NCBI RefSeq assembly: GCF_036492835.1
Contig: NZ_AP025314.1
Location: 310,001-374,000 of the forward strand
From: Fulvitalea axinellae
GTDB lineage: Bacteria > Bacteroidota > Bacteroidia > Cytophagales > Cyclobacteriaceae
Reading direction: 5' to 3'
DNA length: 64,000 nt
Shown in pieces: positions 43,837 to 52,041 of the stretch (position 1 is its first letter; every line of letters starts with the position of its first letter). Position numbers and translations under genes: made by a program. The notes beneath the pieces were generated by a model. It was not told the DNA's origin and did not search any database. It saw only the letters and a list, made by a program, of their open reading frames with translations.

Positions 43837-44591
43837 TAAAGGCAGTAATCATTGAAGACGAAGATTTTGCAGTGAATCGTTTGCGCATGTTGCTTGAGGA
43901 ATCTGCGGACGATGTGGAGATTATCGCCATGCTGGATAGCGTTCAAGATGCCGTCCGTTGGCTTTCGGTGCACGAGGTTGACCTGATTTTTTTGGACATC
44001 AACCTATCTGACGGAAACGCGTTCAAGATTTTTGAGCAGGTGGATATAACCACGCCGGTGATCTTTACAACGGCTTATCACGAATATGCGTTGAGGGCCT
44101 TTGAACAATACAGTATCGATTATCTGCTCAAACCGATAAGTAGGGAAAAGCTGGGGCAGGCATTGGTGAAATACCGGACGCTCAGGCAAGTTCCCAAGAC
44201 TTTGGATGAAGATCATTTTAGGCAACTTTTCGAAGAGTTTATGCCCCGGAAATCGAGAAAGAAGCTTATGGTTACTTTGGGCAACAAAATGAAAGTGCTT
44301 GGAATTAGGGATATCGCCTATTTTATCTCAGATTCCAAGGTCACTTATGTCCACACTTTCGACAATAAACGCTACCCGGTTGACGCCTCCTTGCGACAGC
44401 TGGAATCGGAATTGCCCGAATACGACTTTTTTAGGGTAAACCGTCAATTTTTGATTGGACGGGCGGTTATTACTGAGCTACACTACATTTCGCCGATCCG
44501 GGTAAAGGTATTGCTCAGTCTTCCTTCGAAGGAAGAGATTCTTGTGGCCAGGGAGAAAGTCGGTCAATTTAAGAAATGGTTGACCGAATGA
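43833..44591 (+). CDS. LytTR-family response regulator
   Basis: 252 residues. Receiver domain (1-120): acidic pocket E8-D9, phospho-acceptor D55 in LIFLDINLSDG, T in FTTAYHEYA, and K in YLLKPIS. A LytTR DNA-binding domain follows (about 145-250) with IAYFISDSKVTYVHTFDNKRYPVD, LRQLESELPEYDFFRVNRQFLIG and the RVKVLLSLPSKEEILVAR ending. It is cotranscribed with the kinase and placed between two thioredoxin-ApbE modules, each preceded by a 21-bp-period repeat array, which makes those modules its likely targets. Confidence 0.93.
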   Translation: MIKAVIIEDEDFAVNRLRMLLEESADDVEIIAMLDSVQDAVRWLSVHEVDLIFLDINLSDGNAFKIFEQVDITTPVIFTTAYHEYALRAFEQYSIDYLLKPISREKLGQALVKYRTLRQVPKTLDEDHFRQLFEEFMPRKSRKKLMVTLGNKMKVLGIRDIAYFISDSKVTYVHTFDNKRYPVDASLRQLESELPEYDFFRVNRQFLIGRAVITELHYISPIRVKVLLSLPSKEEILVAREKVGQFKKWLTE

Positions 44592-44632
44592 AAGTCGCTT
44601 TCTTATTCGCTTTACAGACAAAGAATGGGTCC

Positions 44633-45625
44633 TTACGGCTGATTGATTTTGATATTTTTGGAGGTGAAAACGGCTCCCGATTCATCCACGATCAGACATT
44701 CCGTACCGGGCGTCTGGTTTATCAGTTTTAGACCGGCTTTTCTTCCCATAACGAAAATCGATGTCGCTAAAGCGTCGGCGAATTCAGCGACCGGAGCGAA
44801 AACAGTGACACTTGCCAAGCCTTTTGGGGACAAACCTGTTTCCGGATCAATGATGTGTGAATGGTGTTGTCCGTCTGTTTTTATGGATACGTGATACTTC
44901 TTCGAAGTGGCTACAGCTCCGTTTGGAATAGGCAAAACGGCTAACGTTTTCCGTTGGTCAAAGGGATCGTTAACGGTGACTTTCCAGTTTTCGCCACCTA
45001 ATTGTTTGCCCCAAACACAAATATCGCCCGAGGCGTCTACCCTTCCGGCGCTTACTCCTTTGGCTATTAATAAGCTTCGGATTTTGTCAAGGGCATAGCC
45101 TTTCCCTACCGCCCCGAAGTCGATTTTCATGCCTTTGGTTTTGAGGAAAACTGTGCCCGCATTTTTATCGAGAATAATATTTCTGAATCCGATGGCTCTG
45201 GCTGATTTTCGGATTTTTCCCATATCGGACGACTCTGGTATACTCTCTTCTGCTTTCCTTAACTCTTCCGCCGATGCGAAACTAATATCGAAATCCCCGT
45301 CGGTTAGTTTGGAAAGAGAGACGGAGCGTTCGATCAGCTTGAAGAGTTCTTTGTCCACTTTTACGGGTTTGACACCTGCGTTTCTGTTGATTTCGGAGGT
45401 TTGGGATTTTTCGTCCCAAGAGGAAATAAGCGATTCGATTCTTTTGACTTCGAGTATGGCCAAGTCCAAATATCTTTTCGCTTCAGTGGGGTTTTCCGCC
45501 GTTACTGTAATGGAAAAATGGCATCCCATCAGTTGTTCTGCCCGAGAATAGCTTTGCTCCGATGTCGCCTGAGCGGAAAGGAATGACAAGTTTAGTGCAA
45601 GCAAAGCTAGTTTGAACCGGATCAA
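44633..45625 (-). CDS. apbE: ApbE-family FAD:protein FMN transferase, copy 2
   Basis: 330 residues, signal peptide to about residue 20. Clearly a duplicate of copy 1: ESGAVFTSKNIKINQP closes both proteins and DNA identity continues past the stop codon. Motifs kept: INRNAGVKPVKV, FDISFA, DFGAVGKGYALD (with the canonical Asp that copy 1 lacks), DASGDICVWG, HIIDPETG and ADALATSIFVMG. Differences: SHHIIDP replaces AHIIDP context and PETGLSP replaces PRTGWP. The central segment (about 118-140) has diverged most. No DUF4266 or DUF3570 follows; the gene runs into the convergent response regulator. Confidence 0.9.
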   Translation of the reverse strand: MIRFKLALLALNLSFLSAQATSEQSYSRAEQLMGCHFSITVTAENPTEAKRYLDLAILEVKRIESLISSWDEKSQTSEINRNAGVKPVKVDKELFKLIERSVSLSKLTDGDFDISFASAEELRKAEESIPESSDMGKIRKSARAIGFRNIILDKNAGTVFLKTKGMKIDFGAVGKGYALDKIRSLLIAKGVSAGRVDASGDICVWGKQLGGENWKVTVNDPFDQRKTLAVLPIPNGAVATSKKYHVSIKTDGQHHSHIIDPETGLSPKGLASVTVFAPVAEFADALATSIFVMGRKAGLKLINQTPGTECLIVDESGAVFTSKNIKINQP

Positions 45626-46065
45626 AGTTTACCTCCTTCGATCAGTTTGATGTACTTTTTGACACCCACTTTTTTGTATCCGAGTTTTCGGATTGTGGTT
45701 CCGTTTTGGTCCAGAACCACCACCAGCGGGAAGTAGCCGTTTCTGTTATATTGTTCGGCCAAAAATTTATTATGCTTCTGTTGGGCTTTGGTAAGGGCGT
45801 TTCTCTTTCTTCTTGGAAAGTCCGCTTTCAGCAAAACCAGATGATTTTTGGCGTAGCTTGCGAATTCTGGCGTGCTCCAAACCTCCCGTTCCAATTTTAT
45901 GGATCCCGCGTTCCAATCCGATCCCTGAAAAACCAATAAAATGGGGAGACTTTGTTGTGTGGCTTCGGCTTTGGCCGTTTCGAAATCGGTATTCCATTTT
46001 TGGGCAGAGCTATGGTTTGTCGTGATGCATATCCATGACAAGACCATTATGGCGAATTTCTTCAT
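45622..46065 (-). CDS. Thioredoxin-like protein lacking the CxxC active site
   Basis: 147 residues, signal peptide cut near SSAQ. Aligns end to end with the thioredoxin at 42064-42504 (KWNTDFE.AKAEA, PILLVFQGSDW, IKLEREVW, FPLVVVLDQNGTTIRKLGYKK, YIKLIEGGK). The active site WCAPC has become WNAGS: C52 to Asn, C55 to Ser. With no frameshift and strong conservation elsewhere, this looks like a redox-dead derivative kept for binding, or an early decay product. Overlaps apbE copy 2 by ATGA. Confidence 0.88.
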   Translation of the reverse strand: MKKFAIMVLSWICITTNHSSAQKWNTDFETAKAEATQQSLPILLVFQGSDWNAGSIKLEREVWSTPEFASYAKNHLVLLKADFPRRKRNALTKAQQKHNKFLAEQYNRNGYFPLVVVLDQNGTTIRKLGYKKVGVKKYIKLIEGGKL

Positions 46066-46530
46066 TATGTTGTTTGTTGATCGTGATATGAGTTGATTGT
46101 AGGGTAGTCGGTAAGCTTTAATTTGAGGAGCAAATACGGGAAGGAAAAATAGAAGTAGCTTAACTGATTTGATCTTTGGCTAACTGTCAGGAATGCCCCG
46201 ATAAACCGAAAAACCACTTTACCTATCGGCGTTTTGCCTTTCTGTTTTGCTTTGTCGCAGTATTTTCCAGTTTTGTCGGAAGTATTGGGCGGTTTGTCGG
46301 AAAAATTAAGGAGCCTTGGTTGAGAATGGGGAATTGATTAATGAAGAGGCTGATAGTGGAGCCGTGATCTGAAGCCACAACGTTTCGGTAATTTTTAATA
46401 GGTGAAGAATTGTTTGCGAACAGAAACAATGGTTCAAATATAAAACACATAGACATAAATGATAGGAGCCTTCATCATATGCGGCTAAATTGTGCTTGAT
46501 CGGAATTAGTTCACTGGAAATTTTTTTGGG
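46066..46530. promoter_or_regulatory. Intergenic region with candidate LytTR operator array 2
   Basis: TTTGTCG occurs at 46251-46257, 46272-46278 and 46293-46299, again exactly 21 bp apart, with spacer bases largely the same as array 1 (CTTTGTCG-AGTATTTT, then GG-GGTTTGTC). The array is 186 bp from the thioredoxin-2 start and 232 bp from the sulfatase start on the other side. Between array and thioredoxin start, a second conserved stretch (TTAATTTGA..AG.AAATACGGG) also matches the region upstream of thioredoxin 1, probably the duplicated promoter. Confidence 0.65.
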
Positions 46531-48075
46531 ATGTTTAGGAGAATCATTTCGGCCAGAATGGCCGCGTTGGGCATTGCCCTCCCATTGTTTTTTGGCTCTT
46601 GCCAAAAGAAAAACGGCAACGAAGCGGAAGCCACACAAACGGCTTCGGACAAAGATCTGCCGAACGTAATCTTTATCTTGGCAGACGATATGGGTTACGG
46701 CGACTTGAGCGCGCTGAACCCGGAAGCGGGAACGAAGACTACGCACATGGACCGGATTGTGAACGAAGGCATGTATTTCGCCGACGCACACTCAAACTCC
46801 GCCGTGTGTACGCCTACCCGCTACGGCGTTTTGACCGGGCGTTACGCCTTCCGTACCCGAATGAAGTCCGGCGTGTTGGTGGGCCACTCGCCGTCGTTGA
46901 TCGAGCCTGGACGCGAGACTGTGGCCTCGATGCTGCAAGCTTACGGCTACGAAACCGGATGCGTGGGCAAATGGCACCTGGGTCTTGACTGGGCCAAGAA
47001 AAACGCTTCGGAGCCTTTGATCACGGGCAATATGTGGAACCAGAAAGGCCGTGACACAAAGAATATCGACTATTCGAAACCGGTACACGGCGGACCGAAC
47101 GACCACGGCTTCGATTATTCGTACATCATTCCGGCTTCTTTGGATATGGAACCTTACGTTTATCTGAAAGATGGAAAGGTAGAGAATCAGGATATCATAA
47201 AAGTGGAGCCTTCGCTGGCGCAAAACGCCGGTCGAGGGGTTTTCTGGCGTGGCGGTGACGCATCTTCGGATTTCAAACACGACAAGGTGATGGACGTAAT
47301 CACCCAAAAATCTGTCGAGTTTATCAAAAAGGACCGCAACAAGCCGTTCTTCCTGTATTTCCCGCTTACGGCGCCACACACGCCTTGGTTGCCGACGGAT
47401 AAATTCGCCGGAACCTCAAAGGCCGGCCGTTACGGCGATTTTGTCCAGTTGGTGGATTCCACCGTTGGGCAGGTACTGAAAGCGCTTGACGAAAAAGGCA
47501 TCGCCGAGAATACTTTGGTGATCGTGACCAGCGACAACGGATCGCACTGGAAGCCTTCGGACAAAAAGGAATACCCGAACCATAAGGCCAACCATGTTTT
47601 CAGCGGAATGAAATCCGACGCTTGGGAAGGCGGACACCACGTGCCGTTTATCGCCCGTTGGCCGAAGAAAATCAAGGCCGGGACCAATACGGATCAAATC
47701 ACTTGTACTACTGACTTGTTCGCTACTTGCGCCGATATCGTAGGTCATAAAATGGCCTTTTCCGAAGCGGAAGACAGCTACAGCTTCCTCCCGAAAATGA
47801 CAGGCGAGAGCGGTTCGGAATTGAGGCAAGACATTATTCACCACGGAATCGGGGGCATGTTCGCTTACCGCAAAGGAAAGTGGAAATTCATCGACGGAAA
47901 AGGATCGGGCGGATGGAGTGACAACGGGAAGTCGGCTACCGAACCCGGCCAGCTTTACGATATGTCTAAGGATATCGGGGAGAGAACAAATCTTTATGCC
48001 GAGAATCCCGAGCAGGTGAAAGAGATGAAAGCGACGCTGGAAATGTATAAGAAAGAATTGCGAAGCAGATACTGA
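46531..48075 (+). CDS. Sulfatase, arylsulfatase-type S1 family, lipoprotein
   Basis: 514 residues. Lipobox FGSC with Cys24, calcium ligands D52-D53 in ADDMGYGD, active-site Cys93 in CTPTR followed by YGVLTGR, GKWHLG at about 147, HGFDYSY, and SDNG at about 330. The arrangement resembles the S1_15-like arylsulfatases. Predicted substrate is a sulfated polysaccharide or glycosaminoglycan fragment, processed at the cell surface. It is divergent from the thioredoxin-2 gene and shares the intergenic region holding array 2, so co-regulation is possible but unproven. Confidence 0.9.
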   Translation: MFRRIISARMAALGIALPLFFGSCQKKNGNEAEATQTASDKDLPNVIFILADDMGYGDLSALNPEAGTKTTHMDRIVNEGMYFADAHSNSAVCTPTRYGVLTGRYAFRTRMKSGVLVGHSPSLIEPGRETVASMLQAYGYETGCVGKWHLGLDWAKKNASEPLITGNMWNQKGRDTKNIDYSKPVHGGPNDHGFDYSYIIPASLDMEPYVYLKDGKVENQDIIKVEPSLAQNAGRGVFWRGGDASSDFKHDKVMDVITQKSVEFIKKDRNKPFFLYFPLTAPHTPWLPTDKFAGTSKAGRYGDFVQLVDSTVGQVLKALDEKGIAENTLVIVTSDNGSHWKPSDKKEYPNHKANHVFSGMKSDAWEGGHHVPFIARWPKKIKAGTNTDQITCTTDLFATCADIVGHKMAFSEAEDSYSFLPKMTGESGSELRQDIIHHGIGGMFAYRKGKWKFIDGKGSGGWSDNGKSATEPGQLYDMSKDIGERTNLYAENPEQVKEMKATLEMYKKELRSRY

Positions 48076-48112
48076 TCGAATTGGTCCGAAAACCGATTTG
48101 GAAAAAATAAAG

Positions 48113-48146
48113 AAAGCTGTCCCCGAGCGTGGAGACAGCTTTTTTT
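48113..48146. terminator. Bidirectional terminator between the sulfatase and YceI genes
   Basis: Nine-bp arms AAAGCTGTC (48113-48121) and complement (48134-48142) with seven T on the plus side and a T-rich stretch on the minus side. Confidence 0.85.
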
Positions 48147-48173
48147 GATTGTGGAACGGAATTTCTTTTTGGC

Positions 48174-48758
48174 TTAGAGCGAAGAACCGCTGATAGCCAA
48201 GTTTACTTTGAGTTCGAACACGTCGTTGATGGCTTTGTCGCCGAGGTTGTCGAAGAAGCTGCCCGAACCGTAACGTACGTTGTACTCGGCGCGGTCTACG
48301 TCGATAGAAGCGGTAGCTGATTTCTTGTCAACTTTAGCTTCGAAAGTGATAGGCTTTGTGATGCTTTTGATAGTCAAGTCACCGGTCACTTTGTAAGTTC
48401 CGTCCCCGGCTGAGGCGAATTTTTTGATCTTAAGCGTAGCTGTAGGGAATTTTTCCACGTCAAAGAAATCGGAGTTCTTTAGGTGGCCCACCAAGTAACC
48501 GTTTTTAGTTTTGTCTTTGATATCTGTTACGGTGATCGAAGCCATATCGATTACGAATTCTCCGCCAACCGGCTTGTTCTTTTTGAATTCCACTGATCCG
48601 CTTTTGATCTGGATCAGGCCGCTGTGGCTAGAACCGGTGATCTTTTTACCGACCCATTCTACCTTCGAGTCGTTGGAGTTTACTGAGAAAGTCTGGGCTT
48701 TGGAAACAGCGAAAGCCAAAACGAATACGAGTGAAAGAGCGATCTTTTTCATGGTCAT
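48174..48758 (-). CDS. YceI-family periplasmic lipid-binding protein
   Basis: 194 residues, signal peptide cut near SKAQ (about residue 22); an ATG two codons in is an equally good start. The mature lipocalin-like barrel shows the YceI pattern: VEWVGKKITGSSHSG, ITVTDIKDKT, GHLKNSDFFDVEKFPTATLKI and TGDLTIKSITKPITFEAKV. YceI proteins bind polyisoprenoid-like lipids in the periplasm. The upstream MarR gene ends 29 bp before it, so the two are likely one unit controlled by MarR. Confidence 0.92.
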   Translation of the reverse strand: MTMKKIALSLVFVLAFAVSKAQTFSVNSNDSKVEWVGKKITGSSHSGLIQIKSGSVEFKKNKPVGGEFVIDMASITVTDIKDKTKNGYLVGHLKNSDFFDVEKFPTATLKIKKFASAGDGTYKVTGDLTIKSITKPITFEAKVDKKSATASIDVDRAEYNVRYGSGSFFDNLGDKAINDVFELKVNLAISGSSL

Positions 48759-48787
48759 TTTTTTAGGGTAGTTTATGTTCTTAAAAT

Positions 48788-49264
48788 TTATCCTCTCAAT
48801 TTATCAAGCAAATCTGATAAGATTCTGGCTTCGTCGTCGGTCAATGGTAAATCACTGAGTTCGGAGGCCATAAAAACCTTGTCTATTTCCGTCATGGCTT
48901 CCAGTCCGGCGTCGGTGATTCCAAGGTAAACCACCCGGCGGTCCTTGTCGCACCGGAACCTTTCGGCGAGTCCTTTGGCCAGTAGCTTGTCCACCAAACG
49001 GGTAGTGTTCGGCGTTTTGTCAACCATCCGCAATTTGACCTCGCTTACCGGCAAATGTTCCGGACGTGAGCCTCTGAGAATCCTGAGGATATTGTACTGT
49101 TGCATCGAGATTCCGAACGGCTTAAGTAATTGGTTGTGGATATTTCCGATCCAGCTGGCGGTGAAATTTATGTTCACCAAAGCCTTCACATGGTTATCCT
49201 TGAATCCTGATGTCTTGATCTCGTCCTCTATCCTCATTGCTTTTGCGCTTGATTGATGTTGCAA
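48788..49264 (-). CDS. MarR-family transcriptional regulator
   Basis: 158 residues with the winged-helix core: LLKPFGISMQQYNILRILRG, the recognition region HLPVSEVKLRMVDKTPNTTRLVDKLLAKGLAERFRC and the wing DKDRRVVYLGITDAGL. Flanking helices give the dimer. A second in-frame ATG lies nine codons downstream. A perfect 12-bp palindrome lies seven bases ahead of the start and is a natural autoregulatory operator. Sits directly upstream of yceI, its probable target. Confidence 0.92.
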   Translation of the reverse strand: MQHQSSAKAMRIEDEIKTSGFKDNHVKALVNINFTASWIGNIHNQLLKPFGISMQQYNILRILRGSRPEHLPVSEVKLRMVDKTPNTTRLVDKLLAKGLAERFRCDKDRRVVYLGITDAGLEAMTEIDKVFMASELSDLPLTDDEARILSDLLDKLRG

Positions 49265-49270
49265 TGATAG

Positions 49271-49282
49271 TTTACATGTAAA
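49271..49282. promoter_or_regulatory. Candidate MarR operator
   Basis: Perfect palindrome TTTACATGTAAA immediately upstream of the MarR gene start; size and position fit autoregulation of the marR-yceI unit. Confidence 0.6.
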
Positions 49283-49421
49283 TTAATAACAAGTAACTAT
49301 GTTTAATTTTTTTAAATACAATCATAGATAAATCAAATACTGATATTGATTCTAGATAGAAAACGCTGTTTGGAAGGTGTCAGGACGCTTTTGGGACAAA
49401 GCGAAAAAAATGAAGGAGAAC

Positions 49422-49475
49422 AAAAAAAATAGGATAGCCTGTCCCAATTCGGAGAATCCGGACTTGGACAGGCTA
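49422..49475 (-). terminator. Terminator after the 139-residue gene
   Basis: Perfect 10-bp arms TAGCCTGTCC (49435-49444) and complement (49466-49475), followed on the minus strand by an eight-T run. Confidence 0.85.
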
Positions 49476-49482
49476 GCTTTTA

Positions 49483-49902
49483 TCAGATCGGACCCCACTG
49501 GATTTCGGCCAAATGACCTTCCTCAAACCAGAGAATCAGCTCCGAGTCGAAAACGTTTACCAGACCGTTCTCCTCGTCTTTTACAGGCTTGCCAAGCTTA
49601 AGCTTGTTGGCTGTTTTCACGGCTTCGTCCATAGTCAGGCCGATCATCTTCGTGTCTTTCAGCTTGTATTCGGGAGCACTCACCGAGATGATCCCGAGTT
49701 CCCAGCCGTCTTCTTCGAAAAACGACAGGCTGATTTCCATGTCGTCATAATGCCAAGACTCCACTTTGCCCAGCTCGTCGTCTTTCGTGTGCTCCATCTC
49801 GTCAGGCTCGCCAAAACAGTCGCGCACGTCGTCGCGGGTATTGCCGAAACGGATAGGGCCCAAGCCCTCGCCGATCAGGATCTGCATTTCATCGGTTTTC
49901 AT
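49483..49902 (-). CDS. Small soluble protein, function unknown
   Basis: 139 residues, acidic, no signal peptide. The segment IGEGLGPIRFGNTRDDVRDCFGEPDE has the G-x-S/T-x-x-x-V-x-x-x-x-G-x-P pattern seen in BamE-like and several immunity-type folds; a second similar unit (KMIGLTMDEAVKTANKLKLGKP) suggests an internal duplication. No toxin gene is adjacent, so an immunity role is not supported. Twenty bases downstream of the PLP enzyme gene, possibly cotranscribed with it. Confidence 0.7.
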   Translation of the reverse strand: MKTDEMQILIGEGLGPIRFGNTRDDVRDCFGEPDEMEHTKDDELGKVESWHYDDMEISLSFFEEDGWELGIISVSAPEYKLKDTKMIGLTMDEAVKTANKLKLGKPVKDEENGLVNVFDSELILWFEEGHLAEIQWGPI

Positions 49903-49922
49903 TGTCTGTATCTGTTATTTTG

Positions 49923-50816
49923 TCAAGTTTCAATCAGTTTTCCGAATCTCTCGTTGAATCCGTCGATGCCTTGCAACCCACCGGTGTGAATCGCTATGAC
50001 GGTCGAGTTTTCGGGAAAGAATCCCTGGCGGATTTTGTCCGTCAAGGCAAACATCATTTTTCCGGTATAAACGGGATCGAGCGGAATGTCGGTCTCTTTT
50101 CTGAACTGGTTAATGAAAGAGATAAGTTCCGGTTTGTGCTTGGCGTATCCGCCAAAATGATAATCGGTCCAGAGCAAGCGGTTGTCAAAGTCAGGAAATT
50201 CGGCCTCGGCTAATAGCCTCTTGGCTTCGGCTTCGATAAATTCTCCTCCTTTCAGCACTGGAACGCCAATGGCCGTTTTCTTCTTTCCTATGCCTGTCGA
50301 TAATCCCGCCAAAGTGCCTGCGGTACCGCATGCTGTTACGATATAATCGAAATCGACATCAATTTCGCTAATCAATTCGGCCACGCCCGGAATGGCGAAG
50401 CGGTTGGAGCCTCCTTCGGGAACAAGGTAGAAATCGCCGAAGAGTCGGCCAAGTTCTTGAAGGAATTCTTCGCTGTTTTTGTTTCGGTAATCTGCACGGC
50501 TGACAAACTCCAGTTTCATTCCTTGTTTCTCCGCAAACCGCAGAGTCGGGTTCAAAGTTGCGGGTCTCTCCCCTCTTATAACACCAATGGTGTCGATATT
50601 ATACTCACGTCCGGCCGCCGCCGCCGCAAAAATGTGGTTTGAGAATGCTCCGCCGAAGGTCAGCATCCGGGTGTTGCCCAGACTTTTTGCCTTTTTGATG
50701 TTGTATTTCATCTTCCGGAGTTTGTTGCCGGAGATCAGCGGATGGTTCAGATCGTCCCTGAAAACGTAGAGCTTTACGTTTCCTGGCACCAGCGTTTCGG
50801 GTATCTGCGTGAGCAT
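49923..50816 (-). CDS. PLP-dependent ACC deaminase / D-cysteine desulfhydrase family protein
   Basis: 297 residues of the fold-type II PLP (tryptophan synthase beta) family. Schiff-base Lys K32 in SGNKLRKMKYN, the substrate loop TFGGAFSNHIFAAAAAG, phosphate-binding VTACGTAGTLAGLS and the closing IHTGGLQGI. This is the D-cysteine desulfhydrase/ACC deaminase-like subgroup; sequence alone does not decide which, and many Bacteroidota members are uncharacterised. Cytoplasmic. Confidence 0.9.
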   Translation of the reverse strand: MLTQIPETLVPGNVKLYVFRDDLNHPLISGNKLRKMKYNIKKAKSLGNTRMLTFGGAFSNHIFAAAAAGREYNIDTIGVIRGERPATLNPTLRFAEKQGMKLEFVSRADYRNKNSEEFLQELGRLFGDFYLVPEGGSNRFAIPGVAELISEIDVDFDYIVTACGTAGTLAGLSTGIGKKKTAIGVPVLKGGEFIEAEAKRLLAEAEFPDFDNRLLWTDYHFGGYAKHKPELISFINQFRKETDIPLDPVYTGKMMFALTDKIRQGFFPENSTVIAIHTGGLQGIDGFNERFGKLIET

Positions 50817-50842
50817 AGGTGTCGATTTGCGGGCAAAGGTAC

Positions 50843-50864
50843 AAAAAAACCGCCCGGAGGCGGT
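50843..50864 (-). terminator. Terminator after the phosphatase/nuclease lipoprotein gene
   Basis: Six-bp GC stem ACCGCC/GGCGGT with a CGGA loop and a seven-T run on the minus strand. Confidence 0.8.
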
Positions 50865-50894
50865 GTAGATTTTCGATGTCTTGTTTTCTCTGAA

Positions 50895-51848
50895 TCAATT
50901 GAAGCTGGTGTAAACAGGCCTGTGGTCCGACACTTTGGAGTAGTAAGTGTTTTGCACACAATTGAAGGAGGCGGTATTGGCGTTCTCCGTTTCGTCGAAA
51001 AGCTCGTTACTTATCAGGATATGGTCGATATGGCTTCGGCCTCTCCATGACCAGTTGTTCGAGGATCCGTCCTCAATATTTTGGTCCGCAAAGCGATAGT
51101 TTTCTTTATCGGAAAGAAATACGTCAAAAGTGTCTTCCGAAAGCGTATCGTTCCAGTCGCCCAAAATGATGACCCTGCTGTTTGGATAGTTGGCATCCAC
51201 AAATTCCTTGACACCTTTGGCTTCGGCCCTGCGTTGGGACGATGTGTCACCGCCGCGACCTTTGGCTTTGAAGTGCAGATCCACGATTAGGTAATCCTTT
51301 CCGGAAGCCTTGTGTCTGAAAGTGCCGTAAATAGGATTCCTGTCGGAAGTGAAGTTAGCCGTTTTGGAATCTGGGATATAATCGGTTCCTGACAGTTCCA
51401 GCTCATCCGCATTATAGATGAAAGCCAATGCCTGTTTGTCATCGAATTCATTCCAACGGGCGGAGAATTTCCATCCGGGCAACTTGGCCAAGAGCCTGTT
51501 CAGCTCATGCGACGAGCTAACTTCTTGCAATGCGACCAGGTCCCATTCGGATTTCAGGATAATATCGGCCACATGATTGGTGCGGGTGGTATCGACATCG
51601 TTGCTGTTCCAAGGAACGTCTCCATCCCTAAGCGGGAAATTCCAGAGGTTGAACGTGGCGATGTCCAGTTTGGTGTCTTGGCTGACGGGCAGGCACGGCG
51701 TTAAATTCCAGTAAACGCCATAAACTCCTTTGCTGAAGTTGTTGTCATCGATGGGTTTGCTAGGTGTCGGGTCCGTTCCGGAATCGTCACAAGAGGCCAA
51801 AAACATAATTAAAGGTGTCAAGGCCAACAGGTACAGAATCCTTTTCAT
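50895..51848 (-). CDS. Endonuclease/exonuclease/phosphatase-fold lipoprotein
   Basis: 317 residues. Lipobox FLASC (Cys20) and an acidic linker, then the EEP fold: IATFNLWNF (Asn), VALQEVSS (metal Glu), VDLHFKAKGRGG, ILGDWNDT (Asp/Asn pair), SHIDHILIS and the closing SDHRPVY with catalytic His. All catalytic positions are present. Substrate could be nucleic acid, inositol phosphate or a phospholipid headgroup; surface location suggests nutrient scavenging. Confidence 0.88.
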   Translation of the reverse strand: MKRILYLLALTPLIMFLASCDDSGTDPTPSKPIDDNNFSKGVYGVYWNLTPCLPVSQDTKLDIATFNLWNFPLRDGDVPWNSNDVDTTRTNHVADIILKSEWDLVALQEVSSSHELNRLLAKLPGWKFSARWNEFDDKQALAFIYNADELELSGTDYIPDSKTANFTSDRNPIYGTFRHKASGKDYLIVDLHFKAKGRGGDTSSQRRAEAKGVKEFVDANYPNSRVIILGDWNDTLSEDTFDVFLSDKENYRFADQNIEDGSSNNWSWRGRSHIDHILISNELFDETENANTASFNCVQNTYYSKVSDHRPVYTSFN

Positions 51849-52010
51849 TTCGTTTTAGTTGATTGGTGCGTATGTCTTTCGGTCAAAATAACGAATAAAA
51901 ATGCGTAGAAGTGTTTTTATGGAGATTGCTTTGCCGGGAAGGAAGATTCTGAGTGAATTAATCATGTTTCATGTAGAAAAAGTGCCTGTTTAAGCATCAG
52001 GAAAGAGCCG

Positions 52011-52041
52011 AAAAAAGTAAGGGGCCGTCGTCCGGCCCCTT
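52011..52041 (-). terminator. Terminator after the SDR gene
   Basis: Arms 52019-52027 and 52033-52041 (AAGGGGCCG) with a T-run on the minus strand. A second hairpin, GGTTCCC (52049-52055) with GGGAACC (52061-52067), lies between it and the gene. The rest of the 51849-52142 gap shows no gene. Confidence 0.75.
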
